Positions 41,081 through 49,101 of a stretch of 64,000 nucleotides of DNA are shown here, in pieces (positions within the stretch are counted from its first letter, which is position 1; every line of letters starts with the position of its first letter). The notes below the pieces were generated by a model that was not told the DNA's origin, made no database searches, and worked only from the letters and a program-made list of their open reading frames with translations. The position numbers and the translations under genes are program-made. Origin of the DNA: an uncultured bacterium (GTDB taxonomy: Bacteria > Actinomycetota > Coriobacteriia > Coriobacteriales > Coriobacteriaceae). Where the stretch lies: the NCBI GenBank assembly GCA_958349055.1, contig CATWBO010000005.1:11871-75870 (forward strand), read 5' to 3'.

Positions 41081-41491
41081 CTATATAACGACGCCGTTGC
41101 AGTGGTCGATTTCGTGTTGGATGATCTCGGCGGTGTAGCCCGAGAAGTTTTTGATGCGGTGGACGAAGTTCTCGTCCAGATACTCCACCTTAATGCGGCG
41201 ATAACGGGTACAGGGGCGCTCTCCAACCAGCGAAAGGCATCCTTCGCTCGTCTGATAGGCATTGACCTGCTCAAGAATTTGAGGGTTGTACATCAGGAGC
41301 GCCCTGTTGCCGTCCTTTACGCAGATGATGCGTTTGCGCACGCCAATCATATTGGCGGCGAGGCCCACGCACTCGTGCTCATGCTCATGGAGCGTATCCA
41401 GGAGGTCCTGCCCGGTCACGGCGTCATCGGGGCCTGCGTCTTCGGAAGGCAGGCGCAAAAAGAACTCGGATTTCATGATGGGCTTAATCAT
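41081..41491 (-). CDS. Peptide deformylase-like protein with altered motif 1
   Basis: The 136-residue protein starts at ATG 41491 after AAGGAG. Motif 2 (EGCLSLVGE) and motif 3 (QHEIDH) are canonical, so the metal site and catalytic Glu are intact. Motif 1 reads VGLAANMIG, with Met in place of the Gln that stabilises the oxyanion in GxGxAAxQ. Deformylases remove the formyl group from nascent proteins. It is short (usual 150-190) and lacks the C-terminal helix region. Whether it still deformylates is uncertain; a normal def gene presumably lies elsewhere. Confidence 0.82.
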   Translation of the reverse strand: MIKPIMKSEFFLRLPSEDAGPDDAVTGQDLLDTLHEHEHECVGLAANMIGVRKRIICVKDGNRALLMYNPQILEQVNAYQTSEGCLSLVGERPCTRYRRIKVEYLDENFVHRIKNFSGYTAEIIQHEIDHCNGVVI

Positions 41492-41705
41492 GGCGGGCTC
41501 CTTAAGGTGGACACGTTTGGTTCAGGCCATGATACCGCGACATGTCGCATTAATGTGTGCACATAGATTCTGCAGCTAGATTGGATGGCGACACCATAAA
41601 CTAATGGACGTTTTGCCGAGAGGCATGAATGTTTAAAGCGCAAAGAGTGCGCGACGGGCCCCGCGAATGGGGCGATGATGCCCGAGAGGGCCAAGAAGGA
41701 GTCTC

Positions 41706-42614
41706 ATGTCTGAGAACGAAGAGATTATGAACGAGACCGAGAACGAGACCATGGCTGCCGAGGTCGAGGCAGTCGAGACCGTGGAGACCGAAGCTGCTGA
41801 GGTTGAGGCTGCTGACGAGGTTTCTGCCGAGGAGGCCGAGGTTGTCGAGGCCGCCGCTGATTACGATGACGAAGAGCTGATGGACAAGATGCAGAAGGCC
41901 GCCCGCCTGCTGCGCAGCCGTCGCTTTGCTATTTCCAAGGAGGAGGAGGCCAAGGCCGAGCGCATGGCGAACATCGAGCGCGCCATCAAGCTTCTTGACC
42001 TCAAGCCCAAGATGGAGCAGAAGGAAATGTCCGACCTGCTGGGCATGCGCCTTCGTGAGCTCGATGGCCTGATGGCCGAGGCCGAGGCTGCCGATCTGGT
42101 CGGCCGCATCGACGACGCCGAGGGCGATATGCGCAAGATCGTTGTCTTCGCTGCCGAGGATGCCGCTGAGGGCCTGGTCGAGCTTGCCAACAAGAAGGAG
42201 AAGCTCCTGCCCGAGCTTTCTTACGAGGAGGCCACCGAGCTGATGGCCGCTCTCGATAAGGTTATCGCTCCGCTCGTCGCCATGGGCCTGGACGAGGACC
42301 GCGGTCCTCGCGGCGGCCGTGACGAGCGCGGTGGCCGTGGCGGCGACCGTGGCGGTCGCGGCGGCTTTGGCGATCGCGGTGGCCGTGGTGGCGACCGTGG
42401 CGGTCGTGGTGGCGATCGCGGCGGCCGTGGCGGCTTTGGCGATCGCGGCGGCGACCGTGGCGGTCGCGGCGGCTTTGGTGGCAACCGTGGTGGCTATGGC
42501 GACCGTGGCGGCAACCGTGGCGGCTTTGGCGGCAACCGTGGTAACGACCGCGGCGGTCGCGGTGGCGATCGTGGCGGCCGCAACGGTGGCGGCTTCCGCG
42601 GCAACCGCTTCTAA
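41706..42614 (+). CDS. Acidic winged-helix protein with long RGG-repeat tail
   Basis: The 302-residue protein starts after GAAGGAG. Residues 1-55 are very acidic (many Glu/Ala). Residues 70-190 form a helical domain with an apparent winged helix (MEQKEMSDLLGMRLRELDGL). From about residue 198 to the end it is almost only Arg-Gly-Gly, Asp-Arg-Gly-Gly and Gly-Phe-Gly repeats. RGG tails bind RNA and drive phase separation in other proteins (for example Csp- and helicase-type proteins). A nucleic-acid-binding role is inferred; I do not recognise a named family. Structured element B follows the stop codon. Confidence 0.75.
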   Translation: MSENEEIMNETENETMAAEVEAVETVETEAAEVEAADEVSAEEAEVVEAAADYDDEELMDKMQKAARLLRSRRFAISKEEEAKAERMANIERAIKLLDLKPKMEQKEMSDLLGMRLRELDGLMAEAEAADLVGRIDDAEGDMRKIVVFAAEDAAEGLVELANKKEKLLPELSYEEATELMAALDKVIAPLVAMGLDEDRGPRGGRDERGGRGGDRGGRGGFGDRGGRGGDRGGRGGDRGGRGGFGDRGGDRGGRGGFGGNRGGYGDRGGNRGGFGGNRGNDRGGRGGDRGGRNGGGFRGNRF

Positions 42615-42816
42615 TTAGTTACGCGGTTTTACCAAACCGCGTAACCAGTTGACGCTGCGCGCCCACCAGAGCGACAACTTGTCATTCAAAGAGGACGGCA
42701 TGACCAGAAGGTCTATGCCGTCCTCTTTTCATGCCAATTTGTTCGCTCTGGCGGGTGCTCGCTGTCCGTTCTCTACCTGCGGCGTTGTCACGGTCCAAGG
42801 TAGTCATTGGGGACGT
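42611..42816. repeat. Structured intergenic element, copy B
   Basis: It starts at the stop codon of the RGG gene with CTAATTAGTT. A short hairpin ACGCGGTTT/AAACCGCGT comes next, then the box TTGACGCTGCGCG (42649-42661). The nested stem 42659-42674 / 42743-42758 has 15 of 16 positions paired. The inner stem AAAGAGGACGGCAT/ATGCCGTCCTCTTT (14 perfect pairs) has the apex GACCAGAAGGTC plus one unpaired base. Then GCTCGCTGTCCGT, CCTGCGGCGTTG and GGTCC, ending at GGGGACG. Architecture and boxes equal copy A, while stems differ with pairing preserved. Confidence 0.8.
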
Positions 42817-42836
42817 TCTTTAATGACTAGTCAGAA

Positions 42837-42902
42837 TGAGAGTGGATAATCTCCCGGTTTTGGCCTGAATGTTGGCTCAAAGTGGGAGATTATCCACTCT
42901 CA
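42837..42902. repeat. Inverted repeat TGAGAGTGGATAATCTCCC with 28-nt loop
   Basis: Perfect 19-bp arms (42837-42855 and 42884-42902) lie between element B and the end of pdxT. With no T run beyond the arms (CAATTTCTAT), it is not a typical terminator. It may be an independent hairpin repeat or a regulator's target. Confidence 0.75.
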
Positions 42903-42941
42903 ATTTCTATGTGTCCGAAAATCCACGCTCGTTTTATCTGT

Positions 42942-43529
42942 CTACATCTGCAGGAACAGTTCGTGGAGGCGGGTGTCTTCGTCGAGCTCGGGGTGGAAGG
43001 TTACGCCGAGCTGGTTGCCCTGACGGGCGGCGACGATGCGGCCGTCGACTTCCGCTAAGGCCTTGGCGTCACCGTGGACCTCGACGATGCGGGGTGCACG
43101 GATAAACGTCAGCGGCAGTTCACCGTTGATGCCGGCTACCTGCCCCTTGGTTCGAAAGCTTCCGAGCTGTCGGCCGTATGCATTGCGCTCGACAAGTACA
43201 TCCATGGTTGCAAGACGTGGCGTGCCCTTATCGTCATGGGTGGCAAGGTCTTGGGCCAGCAGAATCAAACCGGCGCAGGTGCCCAGTACGGGCATGCCCT
43301 CAGCAATGCGGGTGCGAAGCTCGTCGAGCATGCCCAACTCATCAAGCAGCTTGCCTTGAACGGTAGACTCGCCGCCGGGAAGCACCAGGCGGTCAAAATT
43401 CTGCTTCAGGTCTGCCGCCTGCCTCAGCTCAATACAGTGAGCGCCCAGCTCGCGCAGCCTCGCCTCATGCTCGGCAAAGGCGCCTTGGACCGCCAGCACG
43501 GCGACCATCTGGTCTGCGTAATCGCTCAT
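42942..43529 (-). CDS. pdxT: PLP synthase glutaminase subunit PdxT
   Basis: The 195-residue class I glutamine amidotransferase shows VLAVQGAFAEHE at the N-terminus, LPGGEST, the nucleophile Cys in GTCAGLILLA, and the catalytic pair in TFHPELDEDTRLHE. It supplies ammonia from glutamine to PdxS for making pyridoxal 5'-phosphate. The gene ends 20 bp after pdxS on the minus strand and is surely co-transcribed. The divergent pdxR gene probably controls both. Confidence 0.95.
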   Translation of the reverse strand: MSDYADQMVAVLAVQGAFAEHEARLRELGAHCIELRQAADLKQNFDRLVLPGGESTVQGKLLDELGMLDELRTRIAEGMPVLGTCAGLILLAQDLATHDDKGTPRLATMDVLVERNAYGRQLGSFRTKGQVAGINGELPLTFIRAPRIVEVHGDAKALAEVDGRIVAARQGNQLGVTFHPELDEDTRLHELFLQM

Positions 43530-43549
43530 GGGCGATCCCTTCTGCCGGA

Positions 43550-44440
43550 CTAGCGCCCGCGCTCCTCCATGATGATCTCGATTTCGTCGGCGTTGATGCC
43601 CACCATGGCCTCGCCCAGGTCCTCCGAAAGCTCGGCGATGAGCTTGGCGTCGGTGAAGTTTGCCACGGCCTTGACGATGGCGGCGGCACGCTTGGCGGGG
43701 TCGCCGCTCTTAAAGATGCCCGAGCCAACAAAGACGCCCTCGGCGCCCAGCTGCATCATCAGCGCGGCGTCGGCGGGGGTCGCGACTCCGCCGGCGGCAA
43801 AGTTTACGACGGGGAGCTTGCCCGTGGCATGGACCTCGCGCACCAGCTCGACCGGAACCTGCAGCTGCTTGGCTGCCTCAAAAAGCTCGTCGTCGCGCAG
43901 GGCAACAACGTCGCGGATCTGCTTTTGGATCTTGCGCATATGGCGCACGGCCTGAACGACGTCGCCCGTGCCCGGCTCGCCCTTGGTACGAATCATCGTG
44001 GCGCCCTCAGCAACACGGCGCAACGCCTCGCCCAGATCGCGGGCGCCGCAGACAAACGGCACGTCAAACTGGGTCTTGTCGATGTGATAGACATCATCGG
44101 CGGGGGAGAGGACCTCGGACTCGTCGATGTAATCGATCTCGATGGCCTGCAGGACCTGCGCCTCGACAATGTGGCCGATGCGGCACTTGGCCATAACGGG
44201 GATGGAGACGGCCTCCTGGATGCCCTTGATCATCTTGGGGTCGCTCATGCGCGAGACGCCGCCTGCGGCACGGATATCGGCCGGAATACGCTCGAGTGCC
44301 ATGACGGCGCAGGCGCCCGCCTCCTCGGCGATGCGTGCCTGCTCGGGCGTGGTGACGTCCATGATGACGCCGCCCTTGAGCATCTGCGCGAGCTCGCGGT
44401 TGAGTTTGACGCGATCGGCCTTGCTGGTCTGTTCTGCCAT
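43550..44440 (-). CDS. pdxS: PLP synthase catalytic subunit PdxS
   Basis: The 296-residue barrel protein shows [40 protein letters not shown], the substrate lysine in [15 protein letters not shown], and the second lysine in RTKGEPGTG. It builds PLP from ribose 5-phosphate, glyceraldehyde 3-phosphate and ammonia. The start at ATG 44440 is preferred to an in-frame upstream ATG because GGGAGC lies before it. First gene of the pdxST operon, divergent from pdxR. Confidence 0.96.
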   Translation of the reverse strand: MAEQTSKADRVKLNRELAQMLKGGVIMDVTTPEQARIAEEAGACAVMALERIPADIRAAGGVSRMSDPKMIKGIQEAVSIPVMAKCRIGHIVEAQVLQAIEIDYIDESEVLSPADDVYHIDKTQFDVPFVCGARDLGEALRRVAEGATMIRTKGEPGTGDVVQAVRHMRKIQKQIRDVVALRDDELFEAAKQLQVPVELVREVHATGKLPVVNFAAGGVATPADAALMMQLGAEGVFVGSGIFKSGDPAKRAAAIVKAVANFTDAKLIAELSEDLGEAMVGINADEIEIIMEERGR

Positions 44441-44532
44441 GGTTGCTCCCTTGGTTGGCATGTACATTGCTTGACGGAACATCCTATCGGGGAGCTGGGT
44501 ATGGCGAAATACTCAGTTTTCGAGATAATAAC

Positions 44533-44574
44533 AAGGTCAGACTAATGCCAGATTGAATGATTCGATAAGGTCAG
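44533..44574. promoter_or_regulatory. Two AAGGTCAG direct repeats in the pdxS-pdxR intergenic region
   Basis: AAGGTCAG occurs at 44533-44540 and 44567-44574, 34 bp apart (about three turns), each preceded by an ATAA(C) or CGATA stretch. MocR-type PdxR regulators usually bind direct repeats in divergent pdx promoters, so these are plausible PdxR sites. Confidence 0.55.
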
Positions 44575-44585
44575 GTGATAGATCC

Positions 44586-46001
44586 ATGCTTGACTACAAT
44601 TTGGAAAATCGCGGCGAAGCATCGCTTTATGAGTATGTTTACCAGCAAATTCGAGATGATATTGTTGCTGGCCGTATTGCGGCGGGGGAGCATCTGCCGT
44701 CTAAGCGCGCCTTTGCGAGTCATCTGGGTATCAGTGTCATTACCATCGAGAATGCATATAGCCAGTTGCTTGCCGAGGGTTATATTTGCTCAATGCCGCG
44801 TCGTGGCTACTACGCGTGCGAGCTTCCGGAGGCGCCGGTTTTGGCTTTGGCTGCGGGGGATATCGACCGAGATGCTGTCCCTGTTGGTCCCAGCGCGCAT
44901 GATGCCATGGGGCAGGCAGAGCGATTCGACGCACTTTCTCCTTCCGCTTTGGAGGCGGCGCGGCTTTGGCAAAGCGCGCTGCGGGCGACGCTGGCATCCG
45001 AAGACGAACGCGAAATCTTTTCGACTGCGCCGGCACAGGGCACCGCTCGGCTACGACGCGCAATTGCTCATCATCTGCGCGGGACAAGGGGTATGAATGT
45101 CGACCCCGACAACATCGTTATCGGTGCAGGCGCCCAGCTGCTCGATACCATGTTGGTTCAGTTACTTGGAGCCGACAAGGTGTATGCCGTCGAGGATCCA
45201 GGCTATTTGCGCCTGACGCGCATCTACCAGGCTGTGGGCTGCGAAGTTAGACATATCCCGTTGGATGGTGAGGGCGTGGACTTGAGCGCTCTGCAGAAAA
45301 GCGGGACCGATGTCCTTCACCTGATGCCGTCCCATCAGTATCCGACCGGCCTGGTAACGAGCATTGCGCGTCGCTATGCCCTGCTGAGCTGGGCCGCCGA
45401 GAAACCAGGTCGGTATCTCATCGAAGATGACTTTGATTGTGAGTTTCGCCTTGCCGGCAAGCCGATTCCCGCGCTCGCGTCGATCGATGCCGCCCAGTCG
45501 GTTATCTACACCAACACGTTTTCGAAGAGTCTGTCGTCGGCGTTGCGTCTAGCGTACATGGTGTTGCCCGACCAGCTAATGGAGCGGTTTAGGTGCAACC
45601 TTGGTTTCTACGCCTCATCGGTGAGCTCTGTTGACCAGGTCGCTTTGGCGCGTTTGCTGGAATCGGGTGATTACGAGCGGCATGTAAACCGTGTGCGCGT
45701 TCGTGCTCGCGAGGCGCGTGATGGCCTGGCGGCGCTTGTACGGAAAACGTTTCCGGCAGGGGAAGTCTCGATCGAGCATGCAGATGCGGGCCTTTACTGC
45801 ACCGTTGCCCTGGCCGAGGACAAGGCGGGGGAAAGTTTCGCGAAGGCTCTCGCTGACGCTCGTATTTCCTATGTCAACATCGCCGATTGCCTGTGGACGG
45901 GTGATCGGGCATCGACTAAGAACGCTCCATCTCGCGTCCTCATACAATACGACGACCTGAGCCCTCAGTCGCTCAGTGTTCTTCAAGAGCAGCTGCAATA
46001 A
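44586..46001 (+). CDS. pdxR: MocR/GntR family PdxR transcriptional regulator
   Basis: The 471-residue protein has an N-terminal GntR winged helix (YEYVYQQIRDDIVAGRIAAG then HLPSKRAFASHLGISVITIE) and a fold type I aminotransferase-like domain. The latter keeps the PLP lysine in YTNTFSKSLSSALRLAYMVL and the LMPSHQYPTG motif. PdxR senses PLP and controls pdxST transcription from the divergent position seen here. ATG 44586 follows AGGTGATAG; a TTG at 44553 is less likely. Family and context give high confidence. Confidence 0.9.
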   Translation: MLDYNLENRGEASLYEYVYQQIRDDIVAGRIAAGEHLPSKRAFASHLGISVITIENAYSQLLAEGYICSMPRRGYYACELPEAPVLALAAGDIDRDAVPVGPSAHDAMGQAERFDALSPSALEAARLWQSALRATLASEDEREIFSTAPAQGTARLRRAIAHHLRGTRGMNVDPDNIVIGAGAQLLDTMLVQLLGADKVYAVEDPGYLRLTRIYQAVGCEVRHIPLDGEGVDLSALQKSGTDVLHLMPSHQYPTGLVTSIARRYALLSWAAEKPGRYLIEDDFDCEFRLAGKPIPALASIDAAQSVIYTNTFSKSLSSALRLAYMVLPDQLMERFRCNLGFYASSVSSVDQVALARLLESGDYERHVNRVRVRAREARDGLAALVRKTFPAGEVSIEHADAGLYCTVALAEDKAGESFAKALADARISYVNIADCLWTGDRASTKNAPSRVLIQYDDLSPQSLSVLQEQLQ

Positions 46002-46012
46002 GCCCACGAAGA

Positions 46013-46038
46013 AGGCCCGAACCATGCGGTCCGGGCCT
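46013..46038 (+). terminator. Hairpin after pdxR
   Basis: The arms AGGCCCG and CGGGCCT with a 12-nt loop lie 12 bp past the stop codon of pdxR and face the convergent rubrerythrin gene. No strong T run is present, so strength is moderate. Confidence 0.6.
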
Positions 46039-46072
46039 CATCGAGCTAGAGGTTATGTCTCAGGCAGTTGGC

Positions 46073-46633
46073 TTAGCCAAAGTAGCGCTTGAGCAGGCCG
46101 GCGAAAGCCTTGCCGTGGCGAGCCTCGTCACGAGCCATCTCGTGCACGGTGTCGTGGATGGCATCGAGGCCAGCGGCCTTGGCGCGCTTGGCGAGGTCGG
46201 TCTTGCCGGCGGTAGCGCCGTTCTCGGCCTCAACGCGCATCTCGAGGTTCTTCTTGGTGGAGTCGGTCACGACCTCGCCAAGCAGCTCAGCGAACTTGGC
46301 GGCATGCTCGGCCTCCTCGTAGGCAGCCTTCTCCCAGTACAGGCCAATCTCGGGATAGCCCTCGCGATGAGCGACACGAGCCATGGCCAGGTACATACCG
46401 ACCTCGGAGCACTCGCCCTCAAAGTTGGCGCGCAGGTCGGCAACGATGTCCTCGGAGACGCCCTCCATCTTGGCGACGCCCACGACGTGCTCGGCAGCCC
46501 ACTCGAGCTGGCCCTCCTCCTGCTTCAGGAAACGAGAACCGGGGACGCCGCACTGGGGGCACTTGAAGTCCTCGGGCAGCTGGTCGCCGTCGAACTCTTC
46601 CACATAACCGCAAACGGGGCAAACAAACTTCAT
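46073..46633 (-). CDS. Reverse rubrerythrin (N-terminal rubredoxin, ferritin-like peroxidase)
   Basis: The 186-residue protein starts after AAAGGATC. A rubredoxin domain comes first ([12 protein letters not shown] at residue 5, CPQCGVPGS near 27), then a ferritin-like four-helix domain with [30 protein letters not shown] and [14 protein letters not shown] supplying the di-iron Glu and His ligands. In classical rubrerythrin the rubredoxin part is C-terminal, so this is the reverse form found in anaerobes. It reduces hydrogen peroxide with NADH-derived electrons, protecting against oxygen. Confidence 0.9.
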   Translation of the reverse strand: MKFVCPVCGYVEEFDGDQLPEDFKCPQCGVPGSRFLKQEEGQLEWAAEHVVGVAKMEGVSEDIVADLRANFEGECSEVGMYLAMARVAHREGYPEIGLYWEKAAYEEAEHAAKFAELLGEVVTDSTKKNLEMRVEAENGATAGKTDLAKRAKAAGLDAIHDTVHEMARDEARHGKAFAGLLKRYFG

Positions 46634-46790
46634 GATTCGATCCTTTCGATCGATGGCGATGGGGCGCTTGTCCGGTCCCGTAAGGGCCCTCTCCGGACGC
46701 GCGTCTTGACGAGTTCTATTATCCATAAATGCGACCGAATGTGAAGCCTATTAGGAATGATTTTTAATAAAACAATTTTGACGCTGCCGT

Positions 46791-47684
46791 CTAACAGCGT
46801 CCACATAGTCCGCAGCGGACGCAGCCGTTGCAGATAAGCTTGCTTCCGCAGGTTTCACACCACTCAAAATACGGTGGATCCCAAAGCTCCGAGCTGGGGA
46901 TTTCCAGGCCGAGCGGGTCCCTTAGGTCCCATTCGATTTGGCCGCCGCGGCGCTGGAGGCCTGATTTCCATGCCTGCTCGCTTTGCAGATTTTTGCCACG
47001 AAGGTGATATGTTCGCCCGTCCTTAACGAAGGTGCTTCCGGTTTCGATGAAAGCGAACGTCGCATTTGCCGCTACGCATTCGGCATGCAGCTGGCGCACC
47101 CATTCGTAATGGCAGGGACGCGCTCCCGCGTAGTTTTCTCCGCCTGCGATGACCTGCTCGATTCCATCGGGTTTTCCAAGGCTACCGGGGGCGGCTTTCT
47201 CGACCGATACGCTTCCGATGAACGGCGCACACATGATGCCGCGGTGTGCGGCCGGCGTGGCGAGCAGGAGGGGAATCCGCTCATTTGCCCTGCGCTGGTT
47301 TTCGCAGGTTACGTTGAGCATGACGTTTTGCCAGCCATCGCCCCAGTCGCTGGGCAGACAGTCGCAAAAGCGCTCGGGACGTTTGGTCAGAATGAAGAAC
47401 TTTACGTCGGGTCTCTGGCGGATGATATCCCATACCTCTGGTCGCCAGGGATCGGCTTCGGGCAACAGGAAATCGCTTGTCATGCAGATGCGGATAAGCT
47501 CGCCGGCGCGAACTTTGTAGCTGCCGTCTCGTCGGCGTTGGAGGGGATAGGTGAAGCCCGACTTGCTTTTTCTAATCACGGAGGGGTCGATACCGCGTTG
47601 TCCGTCCATGTAATACATGTAGCAGTTGTCGCATCCCTCGCTGACGCGCGTGCAGCCATGCCAGGGGTTCCAGATGTCATGCAC
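46791..47684 (-). CDS. DUF5131 (phage Gp37/Gp68-like) family protein with C-terminal cysteine cluster
   Basis: The 297-residue protein starts WNPWHGCTRVSEGCDNCYMY, with the CX7CX2C cysteines that in DUF5131 resemble a radical-SAM-type cluster site. It continues with SDFLLPEADPWRPEVWDIIR, FILTKRPERF and VTCENQRRANERIP, all DUF5131 marks. The end carries CETCGSKLICNGCVRCGLCGRC-like cysteines (about eight in the last 30 residues). The family is common in phages and mobile regions, but no other phage gene is near. The reaction is unknown. It is divergent from the ADH gene. Confidence 0.78.
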   Translation of the reverse strand: MHDIWNPWHGCTRVSEGCDNCYMYYMDGQRGIDPSVIRKSKSGFTYPLQRRRDGSYKVRAGELIRICMTSDFLLPEADPWRPEVWDIIRQRPDVKFFILTKRPERFCDCLPSDWGDGWQNVMLNVTCENQRRANERIPLLLATPAAHRGIMCAPFIGSVSVEKAAPGSLGKPDGIEQVIAGGENYAGARPCHYEWVRQLHAECVAANATFAFIETGSTFVKDGRTYHLRGKNLQSEQAWKSGLQRRGGQIEWDLRDPLGLEIPSSELWDPPYFEWCETCGSKLICNGCVRCGLCGRC

Positions 47685-47872
47685 CTTTGCGCCTCCTTTG
47701 CGGCGGACGTGAATCCAATGGACTCTGAAAGACTAACACCGGATGACGCCGGGAAGCTCCGAACAATATGAAGATGTTGATTGATTAACGATTACCGTGC
47801 TGCCTGCGTCCCACGATGAGTACAATCGGTCGAGCAAATGTTGACCCATCAACAAATGAAGGAGTTTCCTTT
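47685..47872. other. Divergent promoter region (DUF5131 / alcohol dehydrogenase)
   Basis: 188 bp without a gene. I see no hairpin or box beyond AT-rich stretches (AAGATGTTGATTGATTAACG) that could hold the two promoters. Confidence 0.4.
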
Positions 47873-49093
47873 ATGCATCTAGCCCGTCGTGCCTGGTGCC
47901 GAACATATCAGACGGTTTTTCGCATCGCATTGCCGATTCTGCCCTATACCGAGCCGCGCATTTTGGAGCATGCCGAGGATGTGCCCGCGGTGTTCCAAAA
48001 GCGCTCGATACAGCAGGTCCTTATCGTGACGGATCCTGGCATTGCTCGTCTGGGGCTTACGGCGCCGCTCGAGCGCGCGCTCGCGTCCAAGGGGATTGGC
48101 GTTACGGTCTATGCCGAAACGCGTGCGAACCCCACGGTCTCGAATGTGGAGGAAGCGGCGGCGCTGTATCGCGAGAACGACTGCCAGGCCATTATCGGCT
48201 TTGGTGGCGGTTCGGCCATGGACTGCGCCAAGGGCGTGGGCGCGCGCATTGCGCAGCCAAACAAACCCATCAACAAGATGCGCGGCCTGTTGCGTGTTCA
48301 CCGTCTCCTGCCGCTGCTTATCGCGGTTCCCACTACCGCCGGTACGGGAAGCGAAGTCACGCTCGCGGCGGTGATTACCGACGACGAGACGCACTATAAG
48401 TACCCCATCAATGACTTTGTGCTCATTCCGCGCTTTGCGGTGCACGACCCCGAGTTTACGCGTGGGCTGCCGGCGTCCATTACGGGGCAGACGGGTATGG
48501 ATGCTCTGACGCATGCCGTCGAGGCTTTTATCGGCCGTAGCACCACGCCCTACACGCGCAAGATGGCGCGCCAAGCGGTTCAGCTCATCCACGACAATTT
48601 GCTCGAAGCCTATGAGCATGGCGACAACATGCGTGCGCGCCGCAATATGCTTTCGGCGGCGTATAAGGCGGGCGTCGCATTTACGCGCTCCTATGTTGGA
48701 TATGTGCATGCCATCGCGCACAGTCTGGGTGGCCGATACGGCATTCCGCACGGTTTGGCCAACGCCATTATCCTGCCGCACATGCTTCGCGCTTATGGCG
48801 AAGCTGCCGCTCCCAAGCTTGCCGATCTTGCTCGCATGGCGGGCATTGCGCCGGCTAACGCGCAGGACGGCTTGGCTGCCGAGGCCTTTATCGATTGGGT
48901 CGATCGCATGAACGATGCCTTGGGAATTCCTAAATACGTCTCGGGTATTCGCCGCTCCGATATTCCGCAAATGGCCGCCCATGCCGATGCCGAGGCCAAT
49001 CCGCTGTATCCTGTCCCGCTTTTGATGGACCGTGTGGAGCTCGAGCATATGTACGAGGTCGTCGCGGGTGGTATGTTTGAGGACGAGAACTAG
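47873..49093 (+). CDS. Iron-containing alcohol dehydrogenase
   Basis: The 406-residue protein starts at ATG 47873 after GAAGGAG. NAD-binding GFGGGSAMDCAKGVGA lies near residue 110, TTAGTGSEVTLAAVI follows, and the metal-site histidines are in GMDALTHAVEAFIG and AIAHSLGGRYGIPHGLANAI. It should interconvert an alcohol and aldehyde with NAD(P)H, probably in fermentation. It is followed after 8 bp by an aldehyde dehydrogenase gene; the pair would link aldehyde reduction to oxidation of the same or similar aldehydes. The substrate is unknown. Confidence 0.9.
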   Translation: MHLARRAWCRTYQTVFRIALPILPYTEPRILEHAEDVPAVFQKRSIQQVLIVTDPGIARLGLTAPLERALASKGIGVTVYAETRANPTVSNVEEAAALYRENDCQAIIGFGGGSAMDCAKGVGARIAQPNKPINKMRGLLRVHRLLPLLIAVPTTAGTGSEVTLAAVITDDETHYKYPINDFVLIPRFAVHDPEFTRGLPASITGQTGMDALTHAVEAFIGRSTTPYTRKMARQAVQLIHDNLLEAYEHGDNMRARRNMLSAAYKAGVAFTRSYVGYVHAIAHSLGGRYGIPHGLANAIILPHMLRAYGEAAAPKLADLARMAGIAPANAQDGLAAEAFIDWVDRMNDALGIPKYVSGIRRSDIPQMAAHADAEANPLYPVPLLMDRVELEHMYEVVAGGMFEDEN

Positions 49094-49101
49094 GAGGGTC
49101 C

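Noticed and set aside
40888..41088. A small TTG-start frame inside element A (with a similar one at 42649-42849 in element B)
   Set aside because: The two translations share their first residues (MTLR) because of the conserved box TTGACGCTGCGCG, but the rest follows the stems. There is no ribosome binding site, so they are by-products of the structured element.
42315..42613. Tandem repeats in the RGG gene taken as a CRISPR-like or satellite array
   Set aside because: They are in-frame codons for Arg-Gly-Gly repeats in a protein with a good start and stop.
46791..47684. Prophage remnant
   Set aside because: Only a single DUF5131 gene is phage-like; no integrase, capsid, terminase, lysis gene or attachment site is present around it.
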